This document shows, piece by piece, positions 11,991 to 23,656 of a stretch of 64,000 nucleotides of DNA. The stretch covers positions 36,953,612 through 37,017,611 of the forward strand of contig NC_031502.1 in NCBI RefSeq assembly GCF_000237925.1. The letters are read 5' to 3'. Under the pieces are notes generated by a model. It searched no databases. It was not told the origin of the DNA and saw only the letters and a list, made by a program, of their open reading frames with translations. Each line of letters starts with the position of its first letter. Position 1 is the stretch's first letter. The DNA is from Schistosoma mansoni (lineage: Eukaryota; Platyhelminthes; Trematoda; Strigeidida; Schistosomatidae). A program made the position numbers and the translations under genes.

Positions 11991-14900
11991 TTTATTTCAG
12001 GCACGCATTTACTCGGACAAACGTTACGATGAGATATAGAGAGGGCTGAAGCGCTAACTCAACTCAATGAAGACGTGACTCAACATATATTGGCATGAAA
12101 GACAAAAGTAAGCATGTAGACTCATTGTACGATCAAACAAACATGCTCAAGTTCACACATATGAATTACAAAATAACCGAGAAGATTGCAGTAGTTCAAT
12201 TGTTCGAAGTCTGTGGTGAATCGTCCAGGCATATAGTAATGAGAATAGCTATTCACCCGAATACAATTATTACTGAATGTATTTTTAAGTAATCGAACTA
12301 AATGGCATGTTTAGTACTGTTAAATAGAACCAGTAAAACCAATAATCAAGCATGTGTAGAACAACTTAAGGATGATATGCAAATAATGTAGTCAACATAT
12401 GATTTCCATATTTTACAGAGATTCTGTCATTTTTCATGATATAACAAATTGGCTTCTTTCCTCGTTCCTGATTTGGCCAATACGTTGAAAAAAGCCGTAA
12501 GGAACCTAGTAACATATGTAGATTTAATTTTGTTGCCTTTTTCGTGTGATTATTTGTTAGTAGTGAGCTTTAGTAGAAAAACCTTGAATTATTCAACTCG
12601 CCATAATCTATTGTTGTGCATACGACTGTCGATCCCTTTTACAGGTTTGTTATATACTTGTCTTGCTTGAGAACTTAATTTGATCTGCGTAACTTTCTAA
12701 CATTGATCTTTAGCTGCAGTTCCTCATTTTCTGTTGTATCTTTGTCCTCAGACACCGAGAGGCTTTGATATTAATTTACTGTAACTAATGCATTTCAGAA
12801 AGTGTGGTAAAGAACAGCGTCATGGTAGATCTTCAGTCGTGATCAATAAATTCTCGTTCGATTTCGACATTTACCTAGCCTTGGCACTATTGGCACCAAA
12901 TAAACCCCAAAAGTAAATATTTCCGTAGATCTACGACATCTATACTGAAATCACCGTTTTTATTAATCAAACTCGAGTTGAAGACTCCCGATCGAGCATC
13001 CGTGCATTGTTTGAAACGACCAGGGCTGAATATTAGTTCGACAACTGTACCCAAAGTCTTAAAGAAAACGTAGGACATCAAGGGTTCTCACTTTGAGCTC
13101 TTGCTACCGATGTTGGTCTTAAAGGCTGTCAGTGTTAAGGTATTACCAAGAATGTCCTTTTCTGTTTGCTGGAGATTCGCTCGACTGCGTAAAGTCATGA
13201 ATCGTGCAAATGATTGTACTGACAGACAACAAATGGCACTAGACAAGTTGAACAGCATATATATGTTCCGAAATGACGTATTAGAGAACAGAAACTTGAT
13301 CAAGTACCATGTATTATTGAATAAATGCTGGATTCGTATAGCGTTGAAGAATGATCCGCTATGGATGTAAAGATACTTTTAGCCAAAAAGGGTCGCTAAC
13401 TTGACGGATGAACTACGATTTCGGGAAACCTATGGACCGAACTGTGGTGTTTGAATGAACCAGTGATTCCCTTGTATTGATGACTGATTTGACTTTGAAT
13501 CCCAAATATAATGCATTCGTTCGTGCTCATCTAATACTTCTTGATTAAATTGCATTGTTGCTAGGATCACTAGCTTATACCATAATTCAAATTCTCTTAA
13601 AAATCACACGAACGCACCATAAATTTCTTGTATTCATATTCTCTATCTGACCATGGAACCAGTTTATTGGAAATAAAACATGGGGTTGCCAAGTAAAAAG
13701 AAAATGTAATGGACAGTTTACGATGGATAGCACAAGATGTATTGAAGAAGCTGAGAGATGAATTCAGTATTGATAGTTGATTGAGTCATACCATAGGTGA
13801 ACACTTCACAGGCACTTGTGCGTTTGCGTTACTTTGTAGTTATGCTTACGAGTGATTGATACCTTATCACATATCACACAGGAGCTTCAAATCCTGCTAC
13901 AGTTATCAAATGACCATCATAGCAAATTACATTTAATCATTTTTTATCGATCGAGCTAGTCGATTGAGTTCGAATACTAACGAACACTGAGAAGAAAGAG
14001 GGAATATCTGTTGTTATCGAGAAACCAATGTAACACTGATAGAACTAGTAAAATATGTGTCGAATTCAAGATCAAATATGAAGATAAAAATGGGCTGGGT
14101 TGTTTGGAGACTTGCCCACCAATGTCGACCACAATGTAGGGGATCTGTGAGAATGTTTGAGATCCTATTAGAGTTACACAGATACGGTATTAACTCCCAG
14201 CTCAAGTCAAAGTCACGCCTGGGATATAACGCTATTGATGACAAGGGAACTGACTAGAAAAAATGCTTCCAAGAAATAACAGAATACATTATTACTGACA
14301 GTTAGCAGAGGCACAGAGCAGAACCATTGCAGTATTCACCCATCCACAGCAAACCACTGATCGATACACGTTGTTTTTCCTTGAGGAGAACAGGAAAAGC
14401 ACTTTGACATTCAGTGATTTCGCTGGTGCATGGTCTGACTGGGGTGCAGTAAAATTTCATTAGCCCTAAAAATTCTTAAAAATAGTATCAACTCGAAGTC
14501 TCCGAATCACAATATGAATTTACGTAGAAATATGGTAACCCTATCTTCTTGACCACCTAGAATAGCTCGTAAAATTTTGTAGACAGCTTCAGATAAATGA
14601 AATAGAGTTTCTAGTGACTGTTCTGTTGTCATATATAGCACCAACAAACTGAATTAACGAAAACTGCCCGTAGTTAATATCACACCTTTAATAAAAATGT
14701 GGTTGTTTTCACATCGCTTTTCGTTCACTATTTAAAAATGACATTGATATTTTTCCTCACTGAGTATATTTTGTCGTGTTGATCTTCTCATTACGCATCA
14801 AAACTCCCGTATTTGCTTTGAATGCATTAATTTCAGTTGAATTAATTGCCAGGAGTATCGTTTTTCCCAAGGTAATTTATCCTCTGTACGTTTTACGCAC

Positions 14901-15430
14901 AGATACACAAAGGCCAGTGACTTTCTCCTCGTTGTGTATATCCTTCAGTATTATTTGTATACAAAGGTATTAAGGTATTTTTACATCTATTTCGGTCGAA
15001 TTTTCTTATGATTGCTAGTTACAGTAGCATACTACCCTCTGTCTTTTGTGTTCAGTGTCTATCACTTATAAAGCCTCAAAAGACACTTATTCTAGAGATC
15101 ATACTCTTTCTGGGTCGATGATGGAATGTAGCATGACAACTGCAATAAGCGCTATCACAATATGTTAACCTGACTCACAGCGGCTGCATATAAAAAGTGT
15201 AACACCATTTTCACGTTGGCTGAGCAAGGTAAGTTGCTCTTCAAAGCTTCTGCAGATTTTTCAGGCGATTCAGCTGCTGGACATAGCTACTCCCAGAAAC
15301 AATATCAGGCTTTAAAGAACGGGGAAAAATTACACAGAAGAGCCACTTCCTAAAAGTCACTTTCGTTCCGGCTGAAGGAATTTAGTGCTGAAAAATTCAC
15401 ACAGACTGACTAGATCTGGAATATATGTCC
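11991..15430. other. Intergenic stretch with short decayed open frames only
   Basis: Composition is less AT-rich than before. Several short coding-like pieces (around 12000-12070, 13100-13370 and 14050-14260) read for 20-80 residues, then break off, with no domain I can name. They look like remains of old mobile elements, but I cannot assign a family. Confidence 0.4.
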
Positions 15431-16960
15431 CTGAGGATCTCAACCTCATTGATTGTATTGGAAGACGATCTGTAGAAGTAGAAATAAATGAGCACCGCCG
15501 AAACGGTGAAAACCCTCATACATAAGGGCTTTCAAATTGTAAACGTTCGGAACAAAACAATCCTCAAACCACCCTGGGTGGCAATGGAACATTTCATCAG
15601 CCTTGGCACAACAAGTACAATGGAACGCTACAAGTCGGTAAGAAATAAGTGTATAGCTAAAATTTAGAAGCCCAGAGAAAATATGAGGTGCAGTTGACAC
15701 AATCTGCAATCAAGCAACCTTAGAGACCATTCTCGTACATTAACTACAGAACAATGACGCAGCATTGGGTTACCAGCCTCAAAAAAGAAACCTAGTGGAC
15801 CTCAAATGATGGAGGACGATCAGGAAAGCGCAGAGGCTATGGCAAACTATTTCGAAGTAGTTTTCGCTAATTAGCTTCTTCTAAACAAATAACTAAACCC
15901 AAAAACAAAGTCAAAAAACCACATGCTCACTGTGAACTTCGTTCGAGACAATGCACTCATTGCCTTTATCAATTTAGACACAGGAAAGTCAACAGGACCG
16001 GATTAACTACACCCCGAAATCTTGGTACTAATTGCATAATGTATTACAGCCCAGTCGACTACGGTATTCAATATGACACTTGTTCAAGATTAATTACTTA
16101 CAGACTGGAGGGATGCAATAAAACAGGACCAAGAAAACTTCCATCGAACTACAGACCTGTCAGTCTCATCGGTGTCATAGTTGAAATACTGGGGAAAATA
16201 GTCAAAGAGACCATAATGACATTTGTGGAAGCCCACATTCTGATTAGCTGGTCTGAAAAGTGGCTAATGCCTTTCGACGCGGCAAAGTGTGTCTACATGC
16301 AGTTTTGGGATACAAAGATAAATAGGTACAGCATAGGAAAAGTGCCTTTACACGTGGTTCGGTCTCTCAAGAATCTTGGAGTGACAATGAGTCATGATCT
16401 TAAGACCACGGCTTACTGTGAGGAGTTCGCAGGTAAGAAGTTTGGAAACCTATGCGCTTCGAAACTGACATTCACCCAGTTCGATACTACTATGTTCACT
16501 ACACAACCTTAGTGAGAGCCAAGCTTGTAAACTGTGTTCAGGCTGCAAGTCCCTGTTTCAAAAATGACTTGAATACCCTGGTTGAAGTACAGAGGGCAGA
16601 TACCCATGCCATCGCAAAACCTCGAGGTTGACCATACAAAGGCCGGCTTAAAAAGCTGCACCTCTTTACTCTGAGCTATCGCAGATTAAGATGTGATCTG
16701 ATTTTGATGTATGGAATAGTAAGAAGTGATTTTACACAACTTGTATCTTCTCTTTTTCTTCTTACTAGATCAGGACATCTCGGAGGACATAGTAGGCAAG
16801 TAGAAAAGTCAAGAACGAACAAAACACCAGTGGCAGATAGGTATTCACACCGAGTTATAATTTCTTGGGACTTGTTATTCGAGGGAGTAGGGTAAGCACC
16901 TCCAATTGACCCACTCAAGAGTGAACTAGACGCTCACAAAAACATACTGGATAAGGATAA
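15430..16960 (+). mobile_element. Decayed CR1/jockey-type LINE, reverse transcriptase region
   Basis: In shifting frames of the plus strand one can read LINE reverse transcriptase pieces in the right order. First is a QMMEDDQESAEAMANYFE-like segment near 15810-15870, then GKSTGPD near 15990-16000 and NYRPVSLIGVIVEILGKIV at about 16150-16205. A C-terminal stretch (SLKNLGVTMSHDLK, then LVRAKLVNC) follows at 16360-16540. Many stops and at least one large internal deletion (the FADD catalytic region is missing) show it is long dead. Endonuclease and 3' end are not recognisable. Confidence 0.65.
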
Positions 16961-17296
16961 TATAGACTGTAGTCATTCTGTCCTTACTGCACAAATTCGA
17001 AACTGTGAAAATAATTGTGAACTATGTGGATTTCTGCTAGTTCTGAACTACTACTATGCCGAACTCAAAAATTCAAGCTGTTCTCGGATGTAAGTGTAAT
17101 GACTATGAATGAAAACGGTTTTTTGTATTATTCACAAACATTCGATTCAGTTCGTTTAAAATCATAGAAGCAAGGTCAGAGTTCATCTGGCAAATTAGAG
17201 CGCCTGAGAGAAAACGTTTTAGGTCGCGAAGTAATCGTATGTATATCTTAATAAAAACATGAAATTCAAGGTTGAATACTTGTATAAACTAGTCAT

Positions 17297-18560
17297 ATGG
17301 CTCGAATTAGTGTTAATGGGATCAAAGCAGTAAGTGATAATGGAAACCAATCTACTAACGATGATGTTACCCCTACAAGCATCTTCCATTGGAAGTGTTA
17401 CCAAGATTACTTCAGGACATTTCCTGCAATGGTTAAGTTATGCGAACTATTATGTGTCTTCATAGCCTTCATTATCAGCTTCTTGGATAAGAATTTCCTG
17501 TTAATGGGCGGTTCATGGCTGACTGTAACAACTGCGTTATCATTCCTTGTCACTTCATTCTTTCTTGTCTTCCATCTTTTCCTTCTGCATCGTTTTATTA
17601 CAGCTCCTTGGTGTCTAATAGTGAGTGCTACTAACTACTTATAATTGTATTAGGAACTTGCTGCTTATGTTATCGTATGCATACTTGTGTTTTCAAATGG
17701 AGTACTGTCTGCAGCATATTCTCACTTAAGTGGTATTATAATAGCAGAAACGGTAAGACCAAAACATAACCGTTTTGTAGAGTCTGTTCAACACGCATTA
17801 CATATGTTGATAGTGAGGTTAGTGAGTCGATCCCTTTCTTTGGTTTTAGAAAGTGTTCTCGGCGTAGTCGACAAATTTACAGATCTAGCTGCCTCAATCT
17901 TCAGTAATAATAATAAGTTGACTCTATCGCAAAATAAGCCGCTTTCTGAATTAAAAGGCTCAATAATGAAACCGCTCAGAAAGTATGAGGCAGGCATATC
18001 TCTGACACTGTCATTCTATATTTGTCTATGCTTAGAAAAAGATCTCCACTCGTTTAGTCAGATAATTTATCCTAGTTTTTTTAAGAGCATTGATGTTACT
18101 TGGACCACTCGTTCCTTTAAATTTTGAGGTTCAAGGGTATCACAGACTGATTGCGTTTATTTGGTAAGTCATTGAAGAAAGAGTTCAAGGTAAATAAACC
18201 GATAGCTTGACATTTTGATACTCCAATTAACATGTTGGACTCATCCGTAATTATGATAGGGACTGAAGTAGGTTGCAGTTTCCCTACGAAGCAATCTTTT
18301 AAGCAATAAAAGACGTGCCCATTGGTCCCTTTTTTAAGTGGAGTACTTTACTATCTACCCTAATGTCTTCGAGAAGTCTGGTAGTCCTGAATTCGTGACT
18401 CGTGTTAGACTGGTAATATCCAATTTTCGATGTCACTAGTTTAGTAATACAAGATTTATTTGTTCTTTTTCAGATTTTTATCTTCATGGCCCTCGCTATT
18501 TATACAGTCGATAGTTTAGTTGCCTTCAAAATTTTTACAGCTGGGCGCTATTACGATTAA
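17297..18560 (+). CDS. Four-helix MARVEL-type membrane protein (CMTM/MAL/plasmolipin-like)
   Basis: Exons 17297-17620, 17654-17752 and 18474-18560 join in phase 0 at GT/AG sites to give 169 residues. MARVEL proteins of this size are tetraspanning proteins of vesicles and plasma membrane involved in membrane apposition and sorting. A polar N-terminus of about 48 residues precedes helix 1 (LCELLCVFIAFIISFL). Helix 2 is around TALSFLVTSFFLVFHLF. Helix 3 begins after PWCL and spans the 33-base first intron (ELAAYVIVCILVF). Helix 4 is coded by the last exon (IFIFMALAIYTVDSLVAF), and the tail ends in GRYYD. An AATAAA lies 103 bases past the stop. The start is the first ATG of the open frame; a further 5' exon cannot be excluded. 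Fold class is confident; CMTM against MAL subfamily is not resolved. Confidence 0.75.
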
Positions 18561-18662
18561 ATTGTACCATTTCATGATTAACTAATTGTTTGCTTGTAAT
18601 TTTAGACAGTCCTTGATGCAATTCTTTAGATGTCCTTGTTCGCTAACTTACCACTTTTTTTA

Positions 18663-18668
18663 AATAAA
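18663..18668 (+). other. Poly(A) signal of the MARVEL-type gene
   Basis: AATAAA on the coding strand, 103 bases after the stop codon, in a T-rich context. Confidence 0.5.
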
Positions 18669-19589
18669 CAAATTTTCAGATTTCGAATTAGGATGTGAAA
18701 TACATGAAACCCGACTTCAATATCCTTGAATTATTTTTACCACGTACTTGCAAAATAGATCTGATCCTGTTTGGCATCCGTAGGATGAGAAGTACATGTT
18801 ATGTAATTGTTTTCAGGTTTTTAAGAGCATAAGCGGATACAAACAGATGCGAAATACTCAGACCTCACAGTATAATTAGATGTGGTTAACATTACCTTCA
18901 GTTTGCTCTCAAAAGCCATTCTGGTTGCTTCAAATATTTTATTTCGATTGCGCAACAGTACTGACTACACCAAAACCAGGGTTGTCATCAATTATTAAGG
19001 TTAGTTTTCAATTGTAAAAGAAATAAGCAATGCCTCAGGCATAATAAGATCAAGCAAGAAACCTACACACCAACTTACATGGAGGTTTTGTTCTATGTTT
19101 GCCTTAACTAAGTTAACGTCTCTTTAAGCTTGTCAACACAATATTTAAATTAGTACTGTCACTAAAGAAACGATATCGCAAAAGATTTCCCGAACGCACC
19201 TAACAAAAGATAAGTCCTTTTTCTGTTTTGCCGTTTTACTGGTTTACTTAGAACTAGCTTGATAAGATATAACAAAAAACGAAGCATTTAATGACTCTTA
19301 TATAGTGGCATAACTACTACCAAACAAATTTGAATTTGGTGGTAGCTTTCATATATATAAGCACAATACAGAGATCTTTTGTCTATATAACATCCAAATG
19401 AAAATCGGTATAACGTGTATAATTATGACAAAGCAAACTGAGTGCAACAAAATCTCACCATCATATATCAAAAATCCACGGGACCAGAATTGGAATTCGT
19501 AGTCCGAAACAATTTAAAAGCGCTTCCTAACGCTGAACAGGTATGACCATGAATATCACCTCATCACAATTGGAAATCCTGTGTGTATT
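18669..19589. other. Intergenic stretch, nothing recognised
   Basis: AT-rich, no open frame of note and no repeat that I can match elsewhere in the window. Confidence 0.5.
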
Positions 19590-19628
19590 TCCAGATTGCG
19601 ACACTACGTATCATCGTTGAACAATCAT
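19590..19628 (+). mobile_element. Scrap of RTE LINE reverse transcriptase at the left edge of the composite unit
   Basis: About 40 bases read QIATLRIIVEQS-like protein, the same RT segment found intact at 20600-20635. It stops exactly where the composite unit begins, so the unit may have landed in, or joined to, another RTE copy. The segment is short, so chance or microhomology is possible. Confidence 0.45.
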
Positions 19629-21742
19629 AGCCAATAATATTGCTTAAAAGACTTGATCCAGGTTTATAAGCAGGCGACAATTTTAATCGGAGTCAGATCA
19701 ACAACCCATTAAACAGGTAAGCCTTGAGCGATTGACATATGCACAAGTATGGACAAAGCGCATGAACGTGGAAATACAAGGATACAAAATGAAACATATG
19801 TTTCTACTAAAAGTCACGAGTTCTTATGAAAACAATAGTTATGGCGAAAATAGAAAGAACGAATAGTCACATGTTGCCTGAGTTATTAAATCTGTTCAAA
19901 AATAGGATGAATCATGTGTGCGTTAGCACTAGACACTACACATCACTTCTGAACTACTACATATCATAGGTTCAACCCTCACTATCCTGTTAAGGAGACG
20001 TTCCCCGTTTCCACTGGATAACAGACTCAGTTGCCAAGTAACTAAAAACTCCTCTGTTGAATATAATTTAGGCTGAAAATTACCATTATTTTTCACCTCG
20101 ACCCCATGAGAAAGAGTTACAACAAAAATCGGTCTTCCAGAGGCGCGATCTTTGATTAGACGCTTAGCTTTTGTACGCTGATGGTAAAACTGGCAAAAAC
20201 CAAAACTTCATTAGCTCATGCACTCCTTTGGTAGGAGTGAACAAATTACGTGAACGATTTTTAAGCAATTGGACTGCCCTCTCTTTATATGGACTGATCA
20301 CACTCTCTTCATCCAATCAACTCGCTAACTTTTCCGCTATACTGCTATGTAACTCCACCTTCTATTCAAGAAGATTTGGGAAGAGGAACAAGTGCCAATG
20401 AACTGGAAAGAAGGATATCTCATCAAGATACCAAAGAAAGGAGATCTGAGCAAATGTGAGAACTACAGAGGCGTCAGTTTGTTATCAGTACCAGGAAAAG
20501 TTTTCAACAGAGTACCGCTGAATCGGATGAAAGACGCAGTAGACGCCGAACTTAGGGATCAGCAGGCTGGATTCCGTAAGGATAGGTCGTGCACAGACCG
20601 GATTGAGACACTACGGATCGTCGTTGAACAATCAGTCGAGTGGAACTCATCACTATACGTCAACTTCATTGACTATGAGAAGGCGTTTGACAGGAGAACA
20701 TTATGGAAACTTCTTCGACACTATGGGGTTCCTGAAAAGATTGTCAACATTATCCAAAACTCATACGATGGACTACAGTGCAAAGTCATGCATGGAGGAC
20801 AGCTGACAGATGCATTTCCAGTAAGGACCGGAGTCAGACAAGGCTGTCTACTCTCCCCATTCCTCTTCCTTCTAGTGATTGACTGGATTATGAAGAATTC
20901 GACATCTGACGGGAAATACGGAATACAATGGACAGCTCAGAATCAGTTAGATGATTTGGACTTCGCAGATGACCTAGCCCTCCTCTCTCATACACACGAA
21001 CAAATGCAGATGAAGACAGCAAATGTAGCAGCAGCCTCTGCATCGATAGGCCTCCACATTCACAAAGGAAAAAACAAGATCCTCAAATGCAACACGGAAA
21101 ACACCAACCCAATCACACTTGATGGCAAAACTCTGGAATAGGTGGAAACATTTACGTACCTGGGGAGCATCGTTAATAAACAAGGATTGGATGCAGACCT
21201 CGATTAAAAGTATACAACTAATGGAACTTGACTTTAGTCAAAAATGAAGTCTAATGGAACTCAAAACAACTCTCAACCAATTTCAAGGTCAGAATCTTTA
21301 ATACGAACGTCAAGACAGTCCTACTGTATGGTGCTGAAACGTGGAGAACTACTACGACCATCATCAGGAAGGTACAAGTATTTATAAATAGTTGTCTACG
21401 CAAAATACTCAACATCCATTGGCCGGATACTATCAGCAACAGCGTTCTATAGGAGAGGACAAACCAGCTTCCAGCTGAAGAGGAAATAAGAAAAAAAGTT
21501 GGAAGTGGATCGGACATACATTAAGGAAATCACTAATGTGCATCACGACTCAATCCCTAACTTGGAATCCTGAAGGGAAGCGGAAAAGAGAAAGGCTAAT
21601 GAACACACTATTCCGGGAAATAGAAGCCAATATGAAAAGGATGAATAGCAACTGGAAAGGAAGGCTCAGGACAGAGTTGGATGGAGAATGCTGGTGAGCG
21701 GCCTATGCTCGTCGACGAGGGGTAACAGGCGTAAGTAAGTAA
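19629..21742 (+). mobile_element. Composite RTE LINE unit, copy 1
   Basis: Bases 19629-20345 are unknown non-coding sequence. From about 20346 the sequence is RTE-clade LINE (SR2/SR3-like) reverse transcriptase, reaching the LINE 3' end with a TAAG-repeat tail (GTAAGTAAGTAA). The same chimera occurs at 35718-38556 with only a few substitutions. Copy 1 differs from copy 2 by a replaced patch at 21199-21254 and lacks the insertion found in copy 2. No convincing target-site duplication is seen. Confidence 0.8.
20362..21141 (+). pseudogene. RTE reverse transcriptase, 5'-truncated (copy 1)
   Basis: The frame enters at LFKKIWEEEQVP and runs about 259 residues to a stop after LDGKTLE. RT motifs are in order: KKGDLSKCENYRGVSLL, the QQAGFRK segment, IDYEKAFD (first catalytic Asp), VRQGCLLSPFLF, and DDLDFADDLALL (the second and third Asp). 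The RTE C-terminal part (ETFTYLGSI onward, GRPKNTL-like end, VSGLCS) lies after the stop in broken form to about 21720. Endonuclease and RT N-terminus are absent, so it cannot move by itself. Confidence 0.85.
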
Positions 21743-23590
21743 GTCATCTTTTGTTATCTGGAGCCGTTTGTGTTCATGTTCGAGATTTCAGAAACTAAGA
21801 TTGCTGACCCTATGCGCTAGTCCAGAACGGGTTACAATTAAACGTGCAACCGTACCATTTCTAAATAACTATTATTTTCGTATCTGCACACCTTATTGCT
21901 ATCAATTTTTTGTAATTTATGATAGTACATTCAAAATATGTTGTGCCTCAAAAACCGCTTCCACACGTTTCAAATAATAGACATATCAAAATGTGCAAAT
22001 TTTATGAGTTGAGAATAAGTGTTTAGCCTTTATTTACTACGTTCGTTTTCATAAACAAACAACATGCTCAAAATCGAACTTATTATGTAAGAAACCACTC
22101 CTTCCTGGTTGAAAGTTTTCGCTCCTTATGTCTACGCAGTTAATATTATAAACTAGTTACTTGCTGAAGCCTTTCCTAGAACTGCGAATCCGTGTGAACA
22201 TACCACCTTGAATACAGTGTTACTTATCCCTTTGAATAAATATAAAATTATGGTTAGGAAGTCGATGGAAAAGTACACTGATGGACTTATGCCTCGGTAT
22301 TTCTAAATGAAGATATTGATCTCGTCAAAATTTGATTTTGGAAATTTTAGCTTGGAGATTTATCCCCATACTCAGCATTTCCATCGTCTCGATTTGCTTT
22401 AGAGTTGAGTGGGGGATAAAGTTGACAGTTTAGATCTACAGTGATAAGTGAACAAGATTTCTGTTCGTTTCCATCTATTGGTTAACTCTGACAGGATTCT
22501 GAAAAGCATGAAATGAACTGAGACTCAGTACAAGATTTAGAATAGAAACTAATGGCCTCAGTTTGTTTTCCCTTTCAACCTAAACAGTTTTAGGAAAAGG
22601 AGACCAAAGCCTTTTTTGCACTTTATATAATCGCTTTTTACATTATTTGTATCCTTTGTATTTTCGTAACTTTTTACCGCTTTTTGGTGAACATACTGTG
22701 ACGCTAGTACTGTAGTAAGTTTGTGTTTAGGTAAGAAGTAATACAAGTAATGTGTGAATATTTCAAACTACGAAGAATCAAAGTACGTTGGATTGGTAAA
22801 AATAATAATTCTAAATAAGTGTGAAACATTCTGTCAAAACTTTATTAAGTTTAGCATGGGTTACTTTTACTGACCAGTCACTATGCAAAGGTATGTAGCA
22901 TTTATACATCAAGGAGTTTAGGAATTTATGTTTACCCGCAATTCATGAAATTTACATTTTACATTCTCAGGAACAGCCTTTAAGAACCTGGTACCTTGAT
23001 CACTGTACATAGGTAAGTTGACAAAGCATTTTCTTGACAGGTATATAGAAAAAACCCACACAGTACTAAACGACACATTTCTTAGTGCTGGGAGTTTAAT
23101 AAAAATACATGTTTTGACAAAACTAGGTATTTCACATAGAAATTAAAAATAATAAATTATGAACTAAAAATGTAGGATTATTAGGACGTTCATTATGTAA
23201 TCCTAATATATTTAGAAAACCACATTTACCATACGGTGTAGTTGAGATTGGCGCTTGAGTGTTTCAAAAGGCATTTATAACATGTGGCTTATTTTAAACA
23301 ATTCAGCAGTTGGAAAATATTATCCACATACTTGTAATGTGATTAGGTAAGTTAAAAATCGATCCAAATAATGAAACGAAAAATTATACGAAATCAGATG
23401 TTGGGTATGATGTTGATCTTGAGACGAAAAATTGTTCTGCAGAGCTGTGATGCTGTTTTAAATAGCTGGTCAATAAGAAAATAGTTTTGCAATGCGTTTG
23501 CACTAGAGTTACAAATTTACTGTCACGACTTATAAAGATCTGTAGATTTATGCTAATGAAGAAATCAAGATACATCCAGTTAATTAAAAA
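21743..23590. other. Intergenic stretch, probably including the TMEM65 3' untranslated region
   Basis: No coding sequence recognised. A minus-strand AATAAA (complement of 22841-22846) lies about 0.8 kb past the TMEM65 stop and could end that transcript, but this is weak evidence. Confidence 0.4.
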
Positions 23591-23656
23591 CATTGCTATT
23601 GTAGGGGTAAAGAACCCAAAAAGTTGGACTGATCCCTCGGTTAATTTTCTTAGCTT

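Noticed and set aside
15446-15709. 87-codon minus-strand frame
   Set aside because: It is the antisense of the decayed LINE on the plus strand.
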